Origin: Effrenium voratum
Lineage: Eukaryota > Sar > Dinophyceae > Suessiales > Symbiodiniaceae
Assembly: GCA_963377175.1 (NCBI GenBank)
Contig: CAUJNA010002780.1
Coordinates: forward strand, 299,261 to 363,260
DNA: 64,000 nt
Direction: 5' to 3'
Both the position numbers and the translations under genes were made by a program. The notes beneath the pieces are model-generated. The model saw only the letters and a list, made by a program, of their open reading frames with translations. It had not been told where the DNA came from and searched no databases. Position 1 is the stretch's first letter, and each line of letters starts with the position of its first letter. Below, in pieces: positions 36,486-49,029 of this stretch.

Positions 36486-38309
36486 CTGGATCAGCTTTGC
36501 CAGGCCTTGTATCAGGGAATTCTTCAAATGCAGAGGACGGGGCTGCCCGACATCTCGCAGCGTGGCAGCCTCAGGGCCACAGGGCCACAGATGACGCTTT
36601 TGAAGGTCGGAGGACCATCAAACATGGTGGACCCCGGAAAGGGTTTTCTGATAAGACCGGGCGACTCCATTCCTGAGACAATCCTTTGCCCTGGTTGATT
36701 GTTTTTGCAGGGGCGCTAAGAGGTTTCCGTGTGGACCTTTTTCCAAAGTGGCTTCCCGTTGCGCGCAATCAGGTAACAACCCTTTTGGATCCGGCTACGC
36801 CGGGCCCATGTACGTATCAGCGTGGTTCTTCAAGTGGTCCTGCACCCAGAGGTTTATGCTTGGCAACGGATCCGAGGCAACTCCTGTGTGTCTCAGTGCT
36901 TCCACCTAGAGGTAACCGGGGTTTTCTACCTCTACGCAATGCTTAGGCACTATAGTGGCAACCTGGTAACTGGAAGCACTGGGTGTGGCATAGGGAGAGC
37001 ATGATTGACTGTAACCCCGAGCCTTGGGAAGCCTTTGGATGGGATGGACTCCATTGGGACACGTGCACTGACGCCTTGACGCCTAGGCTGGTGTTGCACC
37101 CGGAGTTCCAGGAGGACTTGTTGAAAGCCTGCGGAAATCCAGCCCAAGATGCCGTTTCGGCCTCGGTGAGCACGCGTCGGCGTATTAGCGGCCTCTGTTT
37201 ACATGTTACATGTTGGGTACAAGAGGGTGCGAGGGAACCCACGCGAGCCATGTCTTCCCGACTTTGGAATGGGGATCATGGGTCCAATGCGCCACGGCAC
37301 CAAGTGCATGGGGGTGTTGGCCACTTTGAGCTGGGCAAATTGAGTGGCTGATTGAAATGACACAGATTCTACTCAGGGGCCAGAATTCGTACTCTTAGTT
37401 ATTCTATGTTATTCTGGATCCCAACCTCTTTTGCATTTGAACCGGGCGGTCAAATCAAGAACACAAATGACTCTGCTTTAGTTCCCCTTTGTTAAACTGG
37501 AAGAGGATGGCTAAGAGAGACAGGCACTTTGTTGAGACGGTCCTGCTTTTGAGGTCAGAATGTGGGCGAGCAGTATCGGGGTGAACCGGCAAAATATCAC
37601 CAAGAAGCTCGTGGTCTGCAGCCTAACCGGCGCTGAGGTCTTGCATTTGGGCTGGCGAGCTTTCAATCACTCGTTATTTCTTTTTTTTGATAGCTCTGGC
37701 TTACGTGGCTGCTTGATCGTTTGTTTGCTTGGCTGCCGGCTTGGTTTCTTGCATTGGTTATTTGCTATGCATTGGCATTGGCCATCATTGGCCTAATTAC
37801 CTGCCTGCCTTCCTGAATAGTTTGGTTGGTTGACAGACTTGTTTGGTACCCTTTCTCCAGTCATATCAACAATCATGGACGTGGACAAGCACTTCCATGG
37901 TAGAGAGTAGACTGGCTTGGTTGGTTTCGTTGATCTCTTGGTCGCTCCAAGATGCTTCAAGGAGTTCAATGCGAGTTGCTGTCTCGAAATCAGGGGCCAC
38001 GGAAATGGTGGTCGTTCCTTGATTTTCCGTTTAAACAAATCTGAGCACCGGGCATCCTCAAAATTTGAGACACACAATTTAGTCCAGAACTTTGGAGGCA
38101 ACTTTCGTGTCCAAGCTGCTGCAAGACCATTTTGAATTGACCAGATCATTCCAAACACTTGCCAGTGCCTGCATAAAACCACTTCCCTGGGAAATGCAGT
38201 TGCTGCATACAGACTCGTGCCGGGCAAGGTGGATCTTGGCGCCATGGGCGCCTCGCAACTCACCTTCAAGACGGAAGCGGATGCCGATCGAAAGCTCTAC
38301 GGAGAGTAG
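36486..38309 (+). CDS. Unrecognised gene with a well-defined last exon
   Basis: Four exons on the + strand. 36486 to about 36579: LDQLCQALYQGILQMQRTGL then PDISQRGSLR. 37087-37165: LVLHPEFQEDLLKACGNPAQ then DAVSAS, with TAG^ acceptor and a GTGAGC donor. 37554-37637: WASSIGVNRQNITKKLVVCS then LTGAE, with GAG acceptor and GAG^GT donor, phase 0 both ends. 38166-38309: AVAAYRLVPGKVDLGAMGAS then QLTFKTEADADRKLYGE and a TAG stop. The last exon has strong codon bias and a natural C-terminus. Grouping into one gene is inferred from order and strand, since phases could not all be checked. The family is not recognised. Confidence 0.5.
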
Positions 38310-38319
38310 CCGGGGATAG

Positions 38320-39185
38320 TAGGAGTGGAGCTGGCTGAAGCGAAATAAGAAGCATTCAATACTCTACGCGCTCAAGAAAGCCCAGGGCGTGCGCAATTCA
38401 GCAGAATTGCAAGAACATTCCCGACTGATGACTCCCGCATCATGAGCGACGCATGCAATGCTCGGGCTGGTGACATTGCATGAGTTTTTATTTTTGTTTT
38501 TGCCTCAGACCTGGTAGTATCCACTCACCAATGTACACAGGTACCCGCCTACGGTCCCTAGCTTTATACTTTCACTTTTGCAGTGTGCAAAGAGAGGCGA
38601 GCGTAAGCAACGCAGAGCCTTATAGTCCTGAAGCGCAGTCAAAGCATCATCCGAAAAGCCGTGTGGATGCTGCGGTGGTAGCTAGTTTGTTCTTGAACGG
38701 CGAGGCCAGGAAAGGATGCAACATTTCAATCATCCACTCAATGTGAGGTTTTGAGTCGGATGCGAATCCCAGTGCAGGGCAAGATCTAGAAAGCTTGTCC
38801 GTCAGGTCCGTCAGGGCCTTCATCCCGTAAGTGCAGCGCTCGCAGGCCAATATCAAAATCCAAAGGGAGGAGGACATGGATCCAGACAAGAAGGCAGGGA
38901 TCAGGTTTTGCTGAGGGATTTTGTTGTAAAATGTGACGATGTGCTTGCAAAATCATCCACCGACTTCCCCGACATCGCATAATTGACTTGGGATCCTGGG
39001 GAAGGGACCCTCCAATTTCTGTGCTACGTACTTTGTTGCAGGACTGAGCGCAACTCCTTCCTGCTTCTGTATGATTTCTGCTTCGGGAACCTCTGGTGGG
39101 CATCATTTACATGGGCACTGACGCAACCACCCACCATTTGTGCCCCGGTATTTCATTCCAACTCATTGCCAAGTTGTTTCAATCT
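38320..39185. other. Intergenic or intronic sequence
   Basis: Little seen. A frame just before the next gene (39096-39188) reads GTDATTHHLCPGISFQLIA and might be its preceding exon. Confidence 0.3.
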
Positions 39186-39188
39186 CAG

Positions 39189-41060
39189 AGCACCTCTCCA
39201 CTTTGGATTATTCAAATCCGAAACCCCTGGGGCCCTGACGCCTGCGGCGTCTACGGTCCTCGGCCTTCACGTCGCGAGGAACGCTGGGTGGACATCATCG
39301 GCAACGCCCGGCAGCGGAGGGCAGCGCTGGATCGGGCGCGGATTGGGGCAACGGGGCCCCCCCTCCAGTATGTGGCGTGGGTCTTAAAGCGGGACCCCCC
39401 AAATGGTGGGTTTCAGTTTGGTTTCCTTGTAAGCCAAACCCCAAAAGGGTAATTTAGTGAAGAAACAACAACCCCATTTGGGTGTAGTCTTAATCTCAGT
39501 GTTTGGGACTGCAGGTGCTTGAAGGGTAAAAACAGACGAGCCCCACTCGGGTGGATAGGGAAACAGTGGAAAAGATGGAACAAAGCACCGCTGGAGGGTA
39601 TGGGTACTGAAATTAGAGAGTTTGGAGAGGCACAGGGGAAGAGCAGGCCAGAGCGTGTTTGTCAATCAGGCGATGGCCCCTGCATGAACTAGTGTTCGTT
39701 TGAAGCTGGCAAGCAGGGATTAGCAGCATGAAGCTCTACACGTGGAGTTGTTTGTCAGATACTCGACGTGGCCAACTACGTGCGGGACGAGGATGGAAAG
39801 GTGGCTCGCCGCTTGAAGTGCCGCGGGGAGTTGGCCATTAAGTGGATGTGTCTTGGCGACCCCCAAAATGGTGTTTCCGTTAAGGGTAGCAACAAAGGGA
39901 CAATCGACATTGAACGCATTGTCAAAAACCTCGGGGAAGCCAACCAGACTGCGGCATCGCCATGGTTTTCAGCGCATGTCTTGATGTGTCTCTTTCCATT
40001 GAAAGGTAGCACTTTCTGGCTTTGTTTGAGAGGCAAGTCAACAGACATCACGAATTATCTTTTTGTAGGGGGGAGCACGTACCATTTGGAGACAACCCCC
40101 ATGTGCTAGCGGAGAGGTTTTCTGTTCAGGTTCTGAAGGATGGCGCATCGGTGCCAGCTCCCGGTGCTGGGGAAGCGCTGATCCTGCAGATCAGCTGCAA
40201 CGAAGCAGGGCACTCAGCATTCGGGGCTTTGAAAAAGTCCCAAAATGGGCGGTTTTCATTTGGCGTCCTTTCAATCAGCCCCAAAAGGGCACACAGCGTG
40301 GGGTCAGCGGGTTGGTAGTACCTTTTAAAGTAGAACAAGGCTCATTGGCAACAAACATAAATTTGGCCAATTACCCGTGAAAACTTGTGTGGGTTGGTAG
40401 CACATTTCAAGCCAGAAAACAACTTGGACTGCTGACTCATTGCTGCTGGAAGTGAGTTCGAGTTTTCGGTACTATGACATTGGCTTCGAAAGCTGTTGTT
40501 CTAATTCAAACCCATCCCAAAAAAGTGAACGGACAAACATGTATCCCAAGTTTAGGACTCCCTTCGGTGGCATAAGTCTCCAGCGTATCAGGTGGGCCGC
40601 GTGCTTGGGCGTGGCGGGGAGACCATTCGAAGACTCGAGGAGCGGCGCTCGGTCGTGTGATCACTCGATTTGTGGGGCAGCTTTTCCATATTTGTCCCCC
40701 TTCGGATGGCTTTTTCGTCAGCACCTTTGGGGGGATGTGTTTAAGTTGAGCTTGTGATGTTTCGAAGGGGAAAATATGTGAGACATGAGCTCTGAAGCAA
40801 GAGGCATTGAGTCATTTCCAGCATTCGCAGTCCTTCCGGCCATTCCAACGAGGACGAGTCTCGTGCCAGACTAGAAATCGACAAAGCAGAGGTGGGGCAT
40901 GGCCGGGGTGATGCTCGTTCGCTGCGTATGCACATACCGACTTAATGAAGTACTTCCCTCCTGTCCTCTTTCAGGCCCACCCCAGTCAGGTTCCATTGCG
41001 AATAAAGTGTGCATGGGTGCAACTCCTAGAAGTGATCCACCCGCAATTAAGAAGGGTTAA
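39189..41060 (+). CDS. Unrecognised gene with complete 3' end
   Basis: Exons: 39189 to about 39388 (SPLWIIQIRNPWGPDACGVY, then VDIIGNARQRRAALDRAR); 39759 to about 39855 (ILDVANYVRDEDGKVARRLK, then CRGELAIKWMCLG); 40069 to about 40221 (GEHVPFGDNPHVLAERFSVQ, then EALILQISCNEAGHSAFG); 40831-40925 (GHSNEDESRARLEIDKAEVG); 40975-41060 (PPQSGSIANKVCMGATPRSD, ending PAIKKG and a TAA stop). The last intron is only 49 nt, GTATGC to CTCTTTCAG, and its phase 1 junction matches exactly. The IRNPWG string recalls calpain-like cysteine proteases, but the His motif before it is not conserved, so that family is not assigned. Introns after the first three exons begin with CCCAAAATGG-like words. Confidence 0.6.
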
Positions 41061-41701
41061 GCAAGCAAATGCACGCTCGCACCAGCGCAAGTGCAAGCTG
41101 GCATCCAGATTTGGGGGATGTCTTTTTATTGACAGCATGTTGTTATTGGTGGTTTAAAGGGAAACCCAGAGGAAACTGCAATTTCCCCATGTTGCAGTGT
41201 CCACTTTGAGACAAACCCATTCGACCCCATGGCCGTGCCAGGGTCGACTCACCATCTCTGGCCGACCTGAATCAATCGAGCGCGCCAAGGAATTAGTGTT
41301 ACAGGAGGCCGGCGACTCATTGCCAGACTGCATTCCTTAGATTTGCTCTGAATCTCAGTCATTAGAGCACCCTCACTGCCACCCACGTAAAGGCTCACCA
41401 AAGGGACCCTAAGTAATATTTAGATGGGTACTGTTCGACCCTTGTGAACGGGATGACGTAAGACTCCACTCACCACTAGCAAGCCGTTGCATTCCTCTTT
41501 GGCAGGGTTCCCGGGTTCCCAATTTTCTGGTAAATAAGGCAAAGCCTTTTGGGCCAATTTAAAGTGCACGTCCTTGGGCTATATTCAAAGGGGCGATATA
41601 GGGAGCCCCATGTCAATAGGGCCCACGCGTGGACCCTACAGTTTCCTTTCATAGGTGAGTTCCCTTCTGTTGGAATTGCATAAGAAACCACGACCAGCTG
41701 A

Positions 41702-41821
41702 ATGTTTGAATCGAAGGTCAGCCACTGCAAGCTATTGGACGGCACCGTCCTCAAGGATGAAGGCCGGCCAGCGCAGCTCTTAGAGCTGTGGACTTTTAGC
41801 TTTGAGATCTGGCCAGGAGTT
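41702..41821 (+). CDS. Probable first exon, 40 codons
   Basis: ATG at 41702, in-frame stop immediately upstream, 40 codons, then a near-ideal GTAAGC donor in phase 0. It reads MFESKVSHCKLLDGTVLKDE then GRPAQLLELWTFSFEIWPGV. Strong purine-first bias. It may start the gene that ends at 44310 or the KH gene. Not recognised. Confidence 0.55.
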
Positions 41822-42059
41822 GTAAGCACCCCTCCCTCCCAATCAGCCATGAGGAGTACTTTACTTTGGCCGCCATGACATGACCAAACTGTTGAAACAC
41901 ATGTACAATGTATAAAGCGACAGGGGCATGAAAAGCGACGCCCCTGTTTAGGGCTAGCCGGATTCTGGATCATGAGTTGCATTTGTGGGCAGCCCCTGAT
42001 TCCGGGAAGAATCCGGCCGCCGGAGCAACACCCATGGCCCCTCAAGTAGGCAGTTGGCC

Positions 42060-42177
42060 GTTCGCGTGCTACACTTGTGCCCCAAAGTTGCGATATTCGA
42101 GCCGGAGCTGCAAGTGTACTTCGCGTACTAGACTTGTACTACAATGTTGCGATGTTCGAGCTGGACACGCGAAAAGT
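42060..42177. repeat. 58-bp imperfect tandem duplication
   Basis: Two diverged copies starting TTCGCGT(G/A)CTA and holding GTTGCGAT(A/G)TTCGAGC. Flanking CGACAGGGG words occur at about 41920 and 42195. A short (AT)n tract follows at 42287-42305. Confidence 0.7.
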
Positions 42178-42534
42178 GAGCTGCCAGTGTAGTGAGCGAC
42201 AGGGGGGCCATGAAGAGCGACACCCGTGCCAGCGATGGCAGCCAGCCATGCAATGTGCTTTAACCGTCGCGCGTATGTAAGTTTACTTGATATATATATA
42301 TATATAGTCTAATGTTGGTTTGGGAGGACATGAGAGAAAGCCCACATTTTGCAGCCAAAATGCGGGAGGCGCACCCATTTTACCAAGCCCTTTTGGGGGA
42401 CAAGTCTTTTTTCCAGGGCTAACTTGCGCGAGCTTTCCTTGTTCTAGAAATATGGGCGTGTGTGAATCCCCTAAAAGTGACGGATCCTCCTTTGGATTGG
42501 GATCCCCCTCTTCATCAACAACCTTGCTCGAGTT

Positions 42535-42585
42535 GCAAGAAGCTTGCACAAGCCAAGATGGGACCTGGCGGTGGTCCTCCTTTGT
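42535..42585 (+). CDS. Doubtful small Gly/Pro exon
   Basis: The frame reads AQAKMGPGGGPPLSG and ends at TGTCAG^GC. It resembles the Gly/Pro-rich exons at 47555 and 50752. The acceptor is not defined. Confidence 0.3.
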
Positions 42586-42936
42586 CAGGCCGCGGCCTGA
42601 CGGGGAGGGGCCTGTTGCTAGTTGTGGGGTTTAAACGCCAATGTGAACAATTTCCTGGCCTTTTTTGAGTGGTTCTGAAGGAAGCCAACTAGTCGTTTGA
42701 CAGGTGTTGAAAGCATGGGGCAAACGGTGCAAGGAAAGTAACTGGTGTCTTGGAAAGAAGGAGTGATCTAACAACTCGCATGGACTCAGAGACAACGGCG
42801 ACAATCTTAATGGATCCTTAAACAGAAGCCAACGACCACAACAAGTTTTGCCATGTAGCTCTTTAAAGTGGCTGGAGGCTTGAGAGTAGTTGGCCCACGG
42901 CTCATATTCCGCCGTGGATCGGAGCGCAGTTTTGAC

Positions 42937-43612
42937 CAGCCAACTGGTAAGCACACCTGTTCACGCGCACATGCCAGCCAACTGAGCACACGCCTGCCAA
43001 CTGGTAAGCGCACCCGCTCACGCGCGCATGCCAGCCAATTTGCACTCACGCCTGCCAACAGGAAAGCGCGCCCGCTGACGCGCACATGCCAGCCAACTGC
43101 ACAGACGCCTGCCAACTGGCAAGCGCACCCGCTCACGCGCGCGTCACCCGCTTACGCCAGCCAACTGCACAGATGCCTGCCAACTGATAAGCACACCCGC
43201 TCACGCGCGCATGCCAGCCAACTGCACAGACGCCTGCCAACTGGTAAGCGCACCCGCTTACATGTGCGTGCCAGCCAACTGCACACAGGCCTGCCAACTG
43301 GTAAGCACACCCGCTCATGTGCGCGTGCCAGCCAACTGCACACACGCCTACCAACTGGTAAGCGCACCCTCTTACGCGCGCGTGCCAGCCAACTGCAGGC
43401 AGGCCTGCCAACTGGCAAGCGCACCCGCTCATGTTCGCGTGTTAGCTAACTGCACACGCACCTGCCAACTGGCAAGCGCACCCGCTTATACGCGCGTGCC
43501 AGCCAACTGCACGCAGGCCTGCCAACTGGTAAGCACCAACTGCACACACGCCTGCCAACTGGTAAGCGCACCCGCTCACGCGCACATGCCAGCGAACTGC
43601 ACACACGAGCAC
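42937..43612. repeat. 57-b p minisatellite, about 12 copies
   Basis: Units near 57 bp hold CCAACTGGTAAGCGCACCCG, then CTCACGCGCGCATGCCAGCC and AACTGCACACACGCCTG, with scattered substitutions and a few shorter units. Because 57 is 19 codons, frames stay open on both strands for up to 190 codons, but I regard these as by-products. Confidence 0.9.
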
Positions 43613-44216
43613 CACTCAGTGACATATCAAACAAAGACATTTACGAAAGAGGTGAAGCCAGGTTCGATTATGCGTGGCGCAGTTGCGGGGACTCAGGTTT
43701 TGCACAGAACCTGGCAGTCTTGTCAAGATAAATATTGACGGATCTAGCCAGTTCCACCCTGCTGTGAAGCAGCAGGTGTTCCTGTAAACGCTAGGCGCTG
43801 TTAAGTTGGTGAGTTTTTGTTACTACCTTAGAGGCCGTGCTCTAACGTGGAAAGCGGGCGGTGTTTGATTGGAAAAAAAGCAGAGCATCGTGCCGTTTGA
43901 AAGTAGTTCTTCAGGAACCAAGAGCTTACTCTGCTTGGGGAGGAGGCCTCGTTGACATAGAACTCAGTCATGTTGTGAATCATTGGGTTCTTCCATTCAA
44001 GCCATGTTCTCTTTGCGACCCGGCCCAAAGGTCGGGTTCTATGGCAATGTGAGTAATGTGAGTGTTGAACAAAGAAGATGATGCCTTTTTGGGGGACCCT
44101 TTTGGGGATGGCATGAGGGTCCAAATTTGAACTCGAACCCTTTCATTGTAAGTGGCCCGCAGTTGATTACCTGACAAAACCGGTAACCAAAACCGATACT
44201 CTTGTACCATTGTCAG

Positions 44217-44310
44217 CTCACATGTCACTCCAGGAGGCAAGGAAGGCTTCAAGCTTTGGGTCCTTGGCAAGGAGGCGAAGCGGCTTGCGCTGGGTGCGCT
44301 TTTGTCATAG
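44217..44310 (+). CDS. Probable last exon, basic
   Basis: A pyrimidine-rich acceptor (CTCTTGTACCATTGTCAG) precedes SHVTPGGKEGFKLWVLGKEA, then KRLALGALLS and a TAG stop at 44308. Codon-phase bias is very strong. This is a natural C-terminus of an unrecognised protein whose upstream exons may include 41702-41821. Confidence 0.55.
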
Positions 44311-44949
44311 CGCATTATAAACAATCCTGAAAAAAGTTTGTCTCAAATTGGTCGGTCGGCCTCCCCCCGAAAAAAAAGAAAGGATGCGTTCATTTGTTGG
44401 GTTGTTTTCAACTGACGCCAAAAGGATGCGACTCACTTTTTGGGAAACTCCAAGTCACGGGCATGTTGTTCAAGGCACAGTATGCGACTGTCCCTCATTT
44501 GCAGCGTTTTGGACTTAACGCGAGGAACAGGTCTCAATGAGTGAAGGTGTTTGTTGCCAAGGGCGGGTGCCCGTTCTCGCAAAGCTGCAAGCCGCCCTTC
44601 CAATGTTCTCCCCACAGCTGGACATCGGATGAACGCTGCCAGTTCGCACCAGATCTAGGATCTTTGCAAAGACAGCATTTCCTCGCGCATTATCTATACT
44701 AGTGTCTATATTATTTTATTAGTTTTAGTGGATGGTTTTTAGGCGATTGGCAAGAGTTGCAAATAAAGGTGGCAGGAAGGTAGTGCCTCCGCCAACAGAA
44801 TGCTTGGACACGGGGACCCCTGAATCATTGCAAGTTGACCCACCACAAAGTATGTCAAACACCATTGACAGCCATCCAGTGTTCCACACCGTGCTCAGGG
44901 CATAGACCAGAGAATGGTTGACCTTTGCCACAGCTCCCACCGCTGGCAG

Positions 44950-46034
44950 GCTGGAAAGGTCATTGGCAGGGGCGGCGAAACCGTGCGGGAGATCATGCAT
45001 CTTACTGGCGCTGAGATTCAGGCCTTGATTTCGCCAAGCTGTGCGTCCACAAGATTGCCGGTGTCTCACACCCTGCTTGAAGTGGCTCCGAAAACAAAGC
45101 TCTGAGCAAGCCCACCATGGAAACCAAGCAAGATGTTTGGGATGCTCGAAGCTTGTGGTCAACCACGTAAAGGTCCAGCAGTGCATCCTTTGTCATTGTA
45201 AAAAGGATGACACGGCACCCCCATTCCATACCTGCATGCAAGCCTCGACTTGCCGAGCACTTCGGAAGCATGATATTTGGTTTGGTGAAGCGATAAATTG
45301 CCAGTCCGCATGTCTTCGGGTCGCCAATTCAATATCGATCCCGGACTGTTCCGTGAGGTGGAGCGAACGGAAAACCGAGACCAGGGCCATGCAGAACGGA
45401 TGATCCAGGCGGGGCACAATTCAAGAAGCCCGGCCGGAAACGATGAATCCGGAAGGACTTCAGATGAGTATAGCTTTTGTTGAAGGTGGTCTTTTCAAGG
45501 TTTGTTTGAACGGAAATTAAAGGGGAACACATGTTTAAGAGCCTCCTATTTTGAGACAGACCCATTTTGGGGGACTTTTTGCTATCGAGAAGCTAGGCAT
45601 TAGGGGCTCGCAGCGTCCAAACCTGTCCAAGCCCGGCCAGATCTATGGAACCAAGCAGCAGATCGAGGAGGCCCTGGGAATTCGATTGCGACTTCAGGAC
45701 TTTTTCGCTTGGGTTTTGATTGGGCCCCGTCAGGATTTAGAATTTGGACCGTCAAAGAACGAAATCAGAGCTACTCACAGTTTCAGCCATCCTCAAGGCG
45801 CTGAAACTGACACATGTCGCCATTCTCCAGATTCCTTTTGGTTCAGAAAGTGGGTCAGCCAAAGGCCTTGCTCTGGGTGCTGGAAGGTCAGAAGGGAAGG
45901 AATTCGGCAGATGTGGAGACTCTTTGGCCTTCAATCCTCCTGGTTCCTTCGATGTCCAGGCCTTCCCCTTGATCATCAAGGATGTCACCTTTGCGAGAAG
46001 CGAGCGCGGAAGCCAAATGTCATGCTGCGGGTAG
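44950..46034 (+). CDS. KH-domain RNA-binding protein (partial gene)
   Basis: Exon 44950-45021 is 24 codons, phase 0 at both ends, with CTGGCAG acceptor and CAG^GC donor. It encodes the KH core GKVIGRGGETVREIMHLTG, with the GRGG loop (GxxG) that contacts RNA, followed by AEIQ. About 45641-45690 reads IYGTKQQIEEALGI, the strand and helix that end a type I KH domain. An exon in between, needed for the middle strand, is not identified; 45314-45405 (FNIDPGLFREVERTENRD) is a candidate. Exon 45781-46034 (AILKALKLTHVAILQIPFGS, later FDVQAFPLIIKDVTFARS) has strong codon bias and reaches a stop at 46034. By family, it would bind single-stranded RNA or DNA. A CTCCC run (46078-46112) follows. Confidence 0.7.
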
Positions 46035-46907
46035 GAGTGTATTTGTCTTTGGGGACGCCCTTGCAAGAGATGCTCTCTCTCTCCCTCTCCCTCTCCCTCT
46101 CCCTCTCCCTCTTTCTCCCTTGTAAAGTCAAAAAGCGGGTTCCCAATGTTGGAATAGAACATCATGGAAGCCAGTGTCACACTTTGGCGAGTTGATCACG
46201 ACGTGGGCGAACAAAGGCCTTTGCCATCAGAGACCCAAACTAATTACATGGGTCAAGTTACTTTTGTACTTCTCCTTAAAAGACACTTGCATTGACCATT
46301 TGAAACATTATCTTGTTCACCGGAGCGAAAGGAAACCACCAGGTTGATGTTGATGACGATTATCAGGTGGATGACCTAAGAACCGACGCTCGCCATACTG
46401 ACATGTGATTTTCGTATTAGAGCAAGGAGGTCATCAACTGAACGGACCCTTTTGATCAACCATACCAACACACACACACACCCCAGGATATGATATCAAG
46501 CGCATGGGAGAGCTGTTTGGACCCCTTCCCCCATTGCAGCAGCATGGGCGAAGCTTGGAGGTTACAGCTCTGCTTGGTTCTTTGGTCCGAGTATTCTCCG
46601 CACTGGAGAGAGAGAGAGAGAGTCCTTTGAAGACTACAGAGAAACCTGGAAGAGTTGATGCTTGAACGATGCATGGGATGAGGACTTCCGGCTCGTGTCA
46701 CAACTGGGCTTAAGGTTGAGAATACCTTGAGCCAACGACTTCAAGTCTTGAAACAGTCAAACCTCTGAGGGACTTGGCCTCAATTTCGGAGCACACGAAT
46801 CGCTACGACTTTAAAAGGGGGGCACCTTAAACAAGTTGGCGCTGGCATCCTCTTCTGACGCAAGGGAGAGGATTCATTTCAAGGGACACCGTCGAGTCCT
46901 GGCCTAG

Positions 46908-46989
46908 GCTTGGCCTGGTGAAGGATCCAGCCATGACCCCAGATGAGGCGATGGACGCCGCGAGGCGCGGAAACGAGAACCCGCGCCGG
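46908..46989 (+). CDS. Internal exon, unrecognised
   Basis: A TGGCCTAG acceptor and a GTGAGT donor bound LGLVKDPAMTPDEAMDAARR then GNENPRR. Strong coding bias. The intron that follows starts with an inverted-repeat-like CCAACCCCAAAACGGG stretch. It may belong with the Gly/Pro exon at 47555. Confidence 0.55.
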
Positions 46990-47460
46990 GTGAGTTTGTT
47001 CGGTTTCGTTCCGCGTTGAACCAACCCCAAAACGGGTATCCTCCAAGGATGGCACCCATGGAGGGGGCGTGAATTTCAAGGATTGGAATACTGACTCCTG
47101 GTTGGTTCCCTGTGGTTTGCCTACCCTCCCAGACCAGCTGTGCCGGAAGCAGTGTTTGCAACTGACAGAAAGCGAGGCAAAGTGAGACGTCTCGCTGCGA
47201 CAGCGCAAACAGACATCATCGCTGTCGTCGTCACACTTATTGTGTAAGCTGCTGATTGAGACTGCAATAGGCACCAGCTGGAGGTAGTTGCCGGTTCTCC
47301 AACAAATGCAACAACTGGAAGCTGAGAGATGGATTTTGGAAGTGGAGATGGTAAACTGCCATCAACAAATGCAGCTGCATGATAGCATGCCAAGAACACC
47401 AACAACCGGCGGCATCACAATACAAGCTCGGTCAAAGTCTGACCTTGTCCACTTCCAATT

Positions 47461-47550
47461 GTGACGATTGAAATCCGGGTGGACCGGGTTGGACTTTCAG
47501 TGAACAAGAAAAACAAGGCACTGGGCTGCAACTTCCGAAGCTACATACTT
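47461..47550 (+). CDS. Possible exon
   Basis: The frame VTIEIRVDRVGLSVNKKNKA then LGCNFRSYILPG has strong purine-first bias. Neither splice site is clear, and it runs into the acceptor of the next exon, so one of the two boundaries is misread. Confidence 0.35.
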
Positions 47551-47554
47551 CCAG

Positions 47555-47627
47555 GATGCGCGGCCCTGGCGGAGGCTCCATGCCCTTCCCGCCCTTCCCC
47601 GGAGGCGAGAGAGGGCCCGGCGGCAGG
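47555..47627 (+). CDS. Gly/Pro-rich exon
   Basis: A TACTTCCAG acceptor precedes MRGPGGGSMPFPPFPGGERG, then PGG and a donor at about 47627 (GCAGG^GTG). Low-complexity Gly/Pro/Phe composition is common in RNA-binding proteins. It lies 1.5 kb after the KH gene stop as I read it. If that stop is wrong, this could be the tail of the KH protein. Confidence 0.45.
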
Positions 47628-47857
47628 GTGTTGGGTGTTCAGATACTTACATAAATACAGTAGACAACTACCCGCAATCAGAGTGGGAAAGGGGGGGGAC
47701 TCAGCAAATCGCGGTGTGTCTCAGCACCATATCAAGGGTTGGACACTAGAGTGTCAAAGCGTCTTCTGGTTCAAAGAGGGGCATACTTCACATATGCAGC
47801 GGATTGAGCAAATACGATGCTATCAGGTGCACTCGGCTGTTCCTTGCATCCTTCTAG

Positions 47858-47949
47858 GGCCATGATCATGTATCCAGACTCAAACAAATGCGTGCCGCAG
47901 CAGGCAATTCGTAATAAGCGGCCACCTTTGCGTACGTTTGCTGCGACAG
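47858..47949 (+). CDS. Internal exon, unrecognised
   Basis: A CATCCTTCTAG acceptor and a GCGACAG^GTCTAC donor bound AMIMYPDSNKCVPQQAIRNK then RPPLRTFAAT. Strong codon-phase bias. Not recognised. Confidence 0.55.
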
Positions 47950-48324
47950 GTCTACAAGCAGCCTGCACAAGATCAGACGACTATCCACGATTCTCCACCA
48001 AAGCTTTTCACCTGGTGCAAGCGTTTGTTGGTTCATTTTGGTGCTGGCTAAGTTCGAGTCAGCTCGATTACATGCTACGCTGCAGCGGCTGATGTATTTA
48101 AGCCAGGTATGAGTCAGCATCATATGACACATTCGTGTAGATGCGCAATGGATACAGAACTGGGCGAATGGCGAAGCTGAATATTAGGAACACTGCAGGC
48201 GGATCCACAATCACGCTACCTTGTCGAAATAGGTCGGAGTGCAATTGCTGGCTGTGGCTGTGATGGTGAGTGATAGTGATAGTGGCATTGAAGGCGGTGT
48301 TGGTGGTAGCGATAGTGGCAGTGA

Positions 48325-48540
<216 letters not shown>

Positions 48541-49029
48541 CGATCGTCTCGCGGCAAGAGTCTACCGTATGCATTTTGCGAGGTTGTGCCGCCTCATAGT
48601 GGTTTGTCTCGTGGATATCCCTAGACTGATTAGACTGGAGCCTTGGCAAGTTTGTTTGTGTTGAAATGTCCGGTTTTGGCTGTTTGGCATGTTTGGTCAA
48701 AGGCTTGTACAACCTCGACCACAACAAACGATACACTCAATGCACACTGCAGCAGGCTTCAGCTGAGCCCGCTGAGACATGCTCAAGCAAGCCACAACTC
48801 TGAACTTTGAACTCTGAGCTTTGTTTAGCTTCTTTAGGCCCAGGCCTAGCACGGACGTGTCCTTTCGTGAACCAGCAAGCAAACGCTGAATTACGCGCAT
48901 CAAGAAGCACTTGGACCCTCAAAACGGATCAAACCAGCCCAAAGGAGACGCCTTCGACTAGCAGAGATTGGGAGGTGATACTCGGCAAATTAGCATAAAC
49001 TTTAGAGCCTCCGGCTCAGTCCGCCGACA

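Noticed and set aside
39200..39245. Calpain assignment from the IRNPWG string
   Set aside because: The preceding His motif and the W.G.W segment of calpains are not present, so the gene is left unnamed.
42807..43432. Minus-strand repeat protein of the 57-bp minisatellite
   Set aside because: It exists only because the unit is 19 codons long. No start or splice context supports it.
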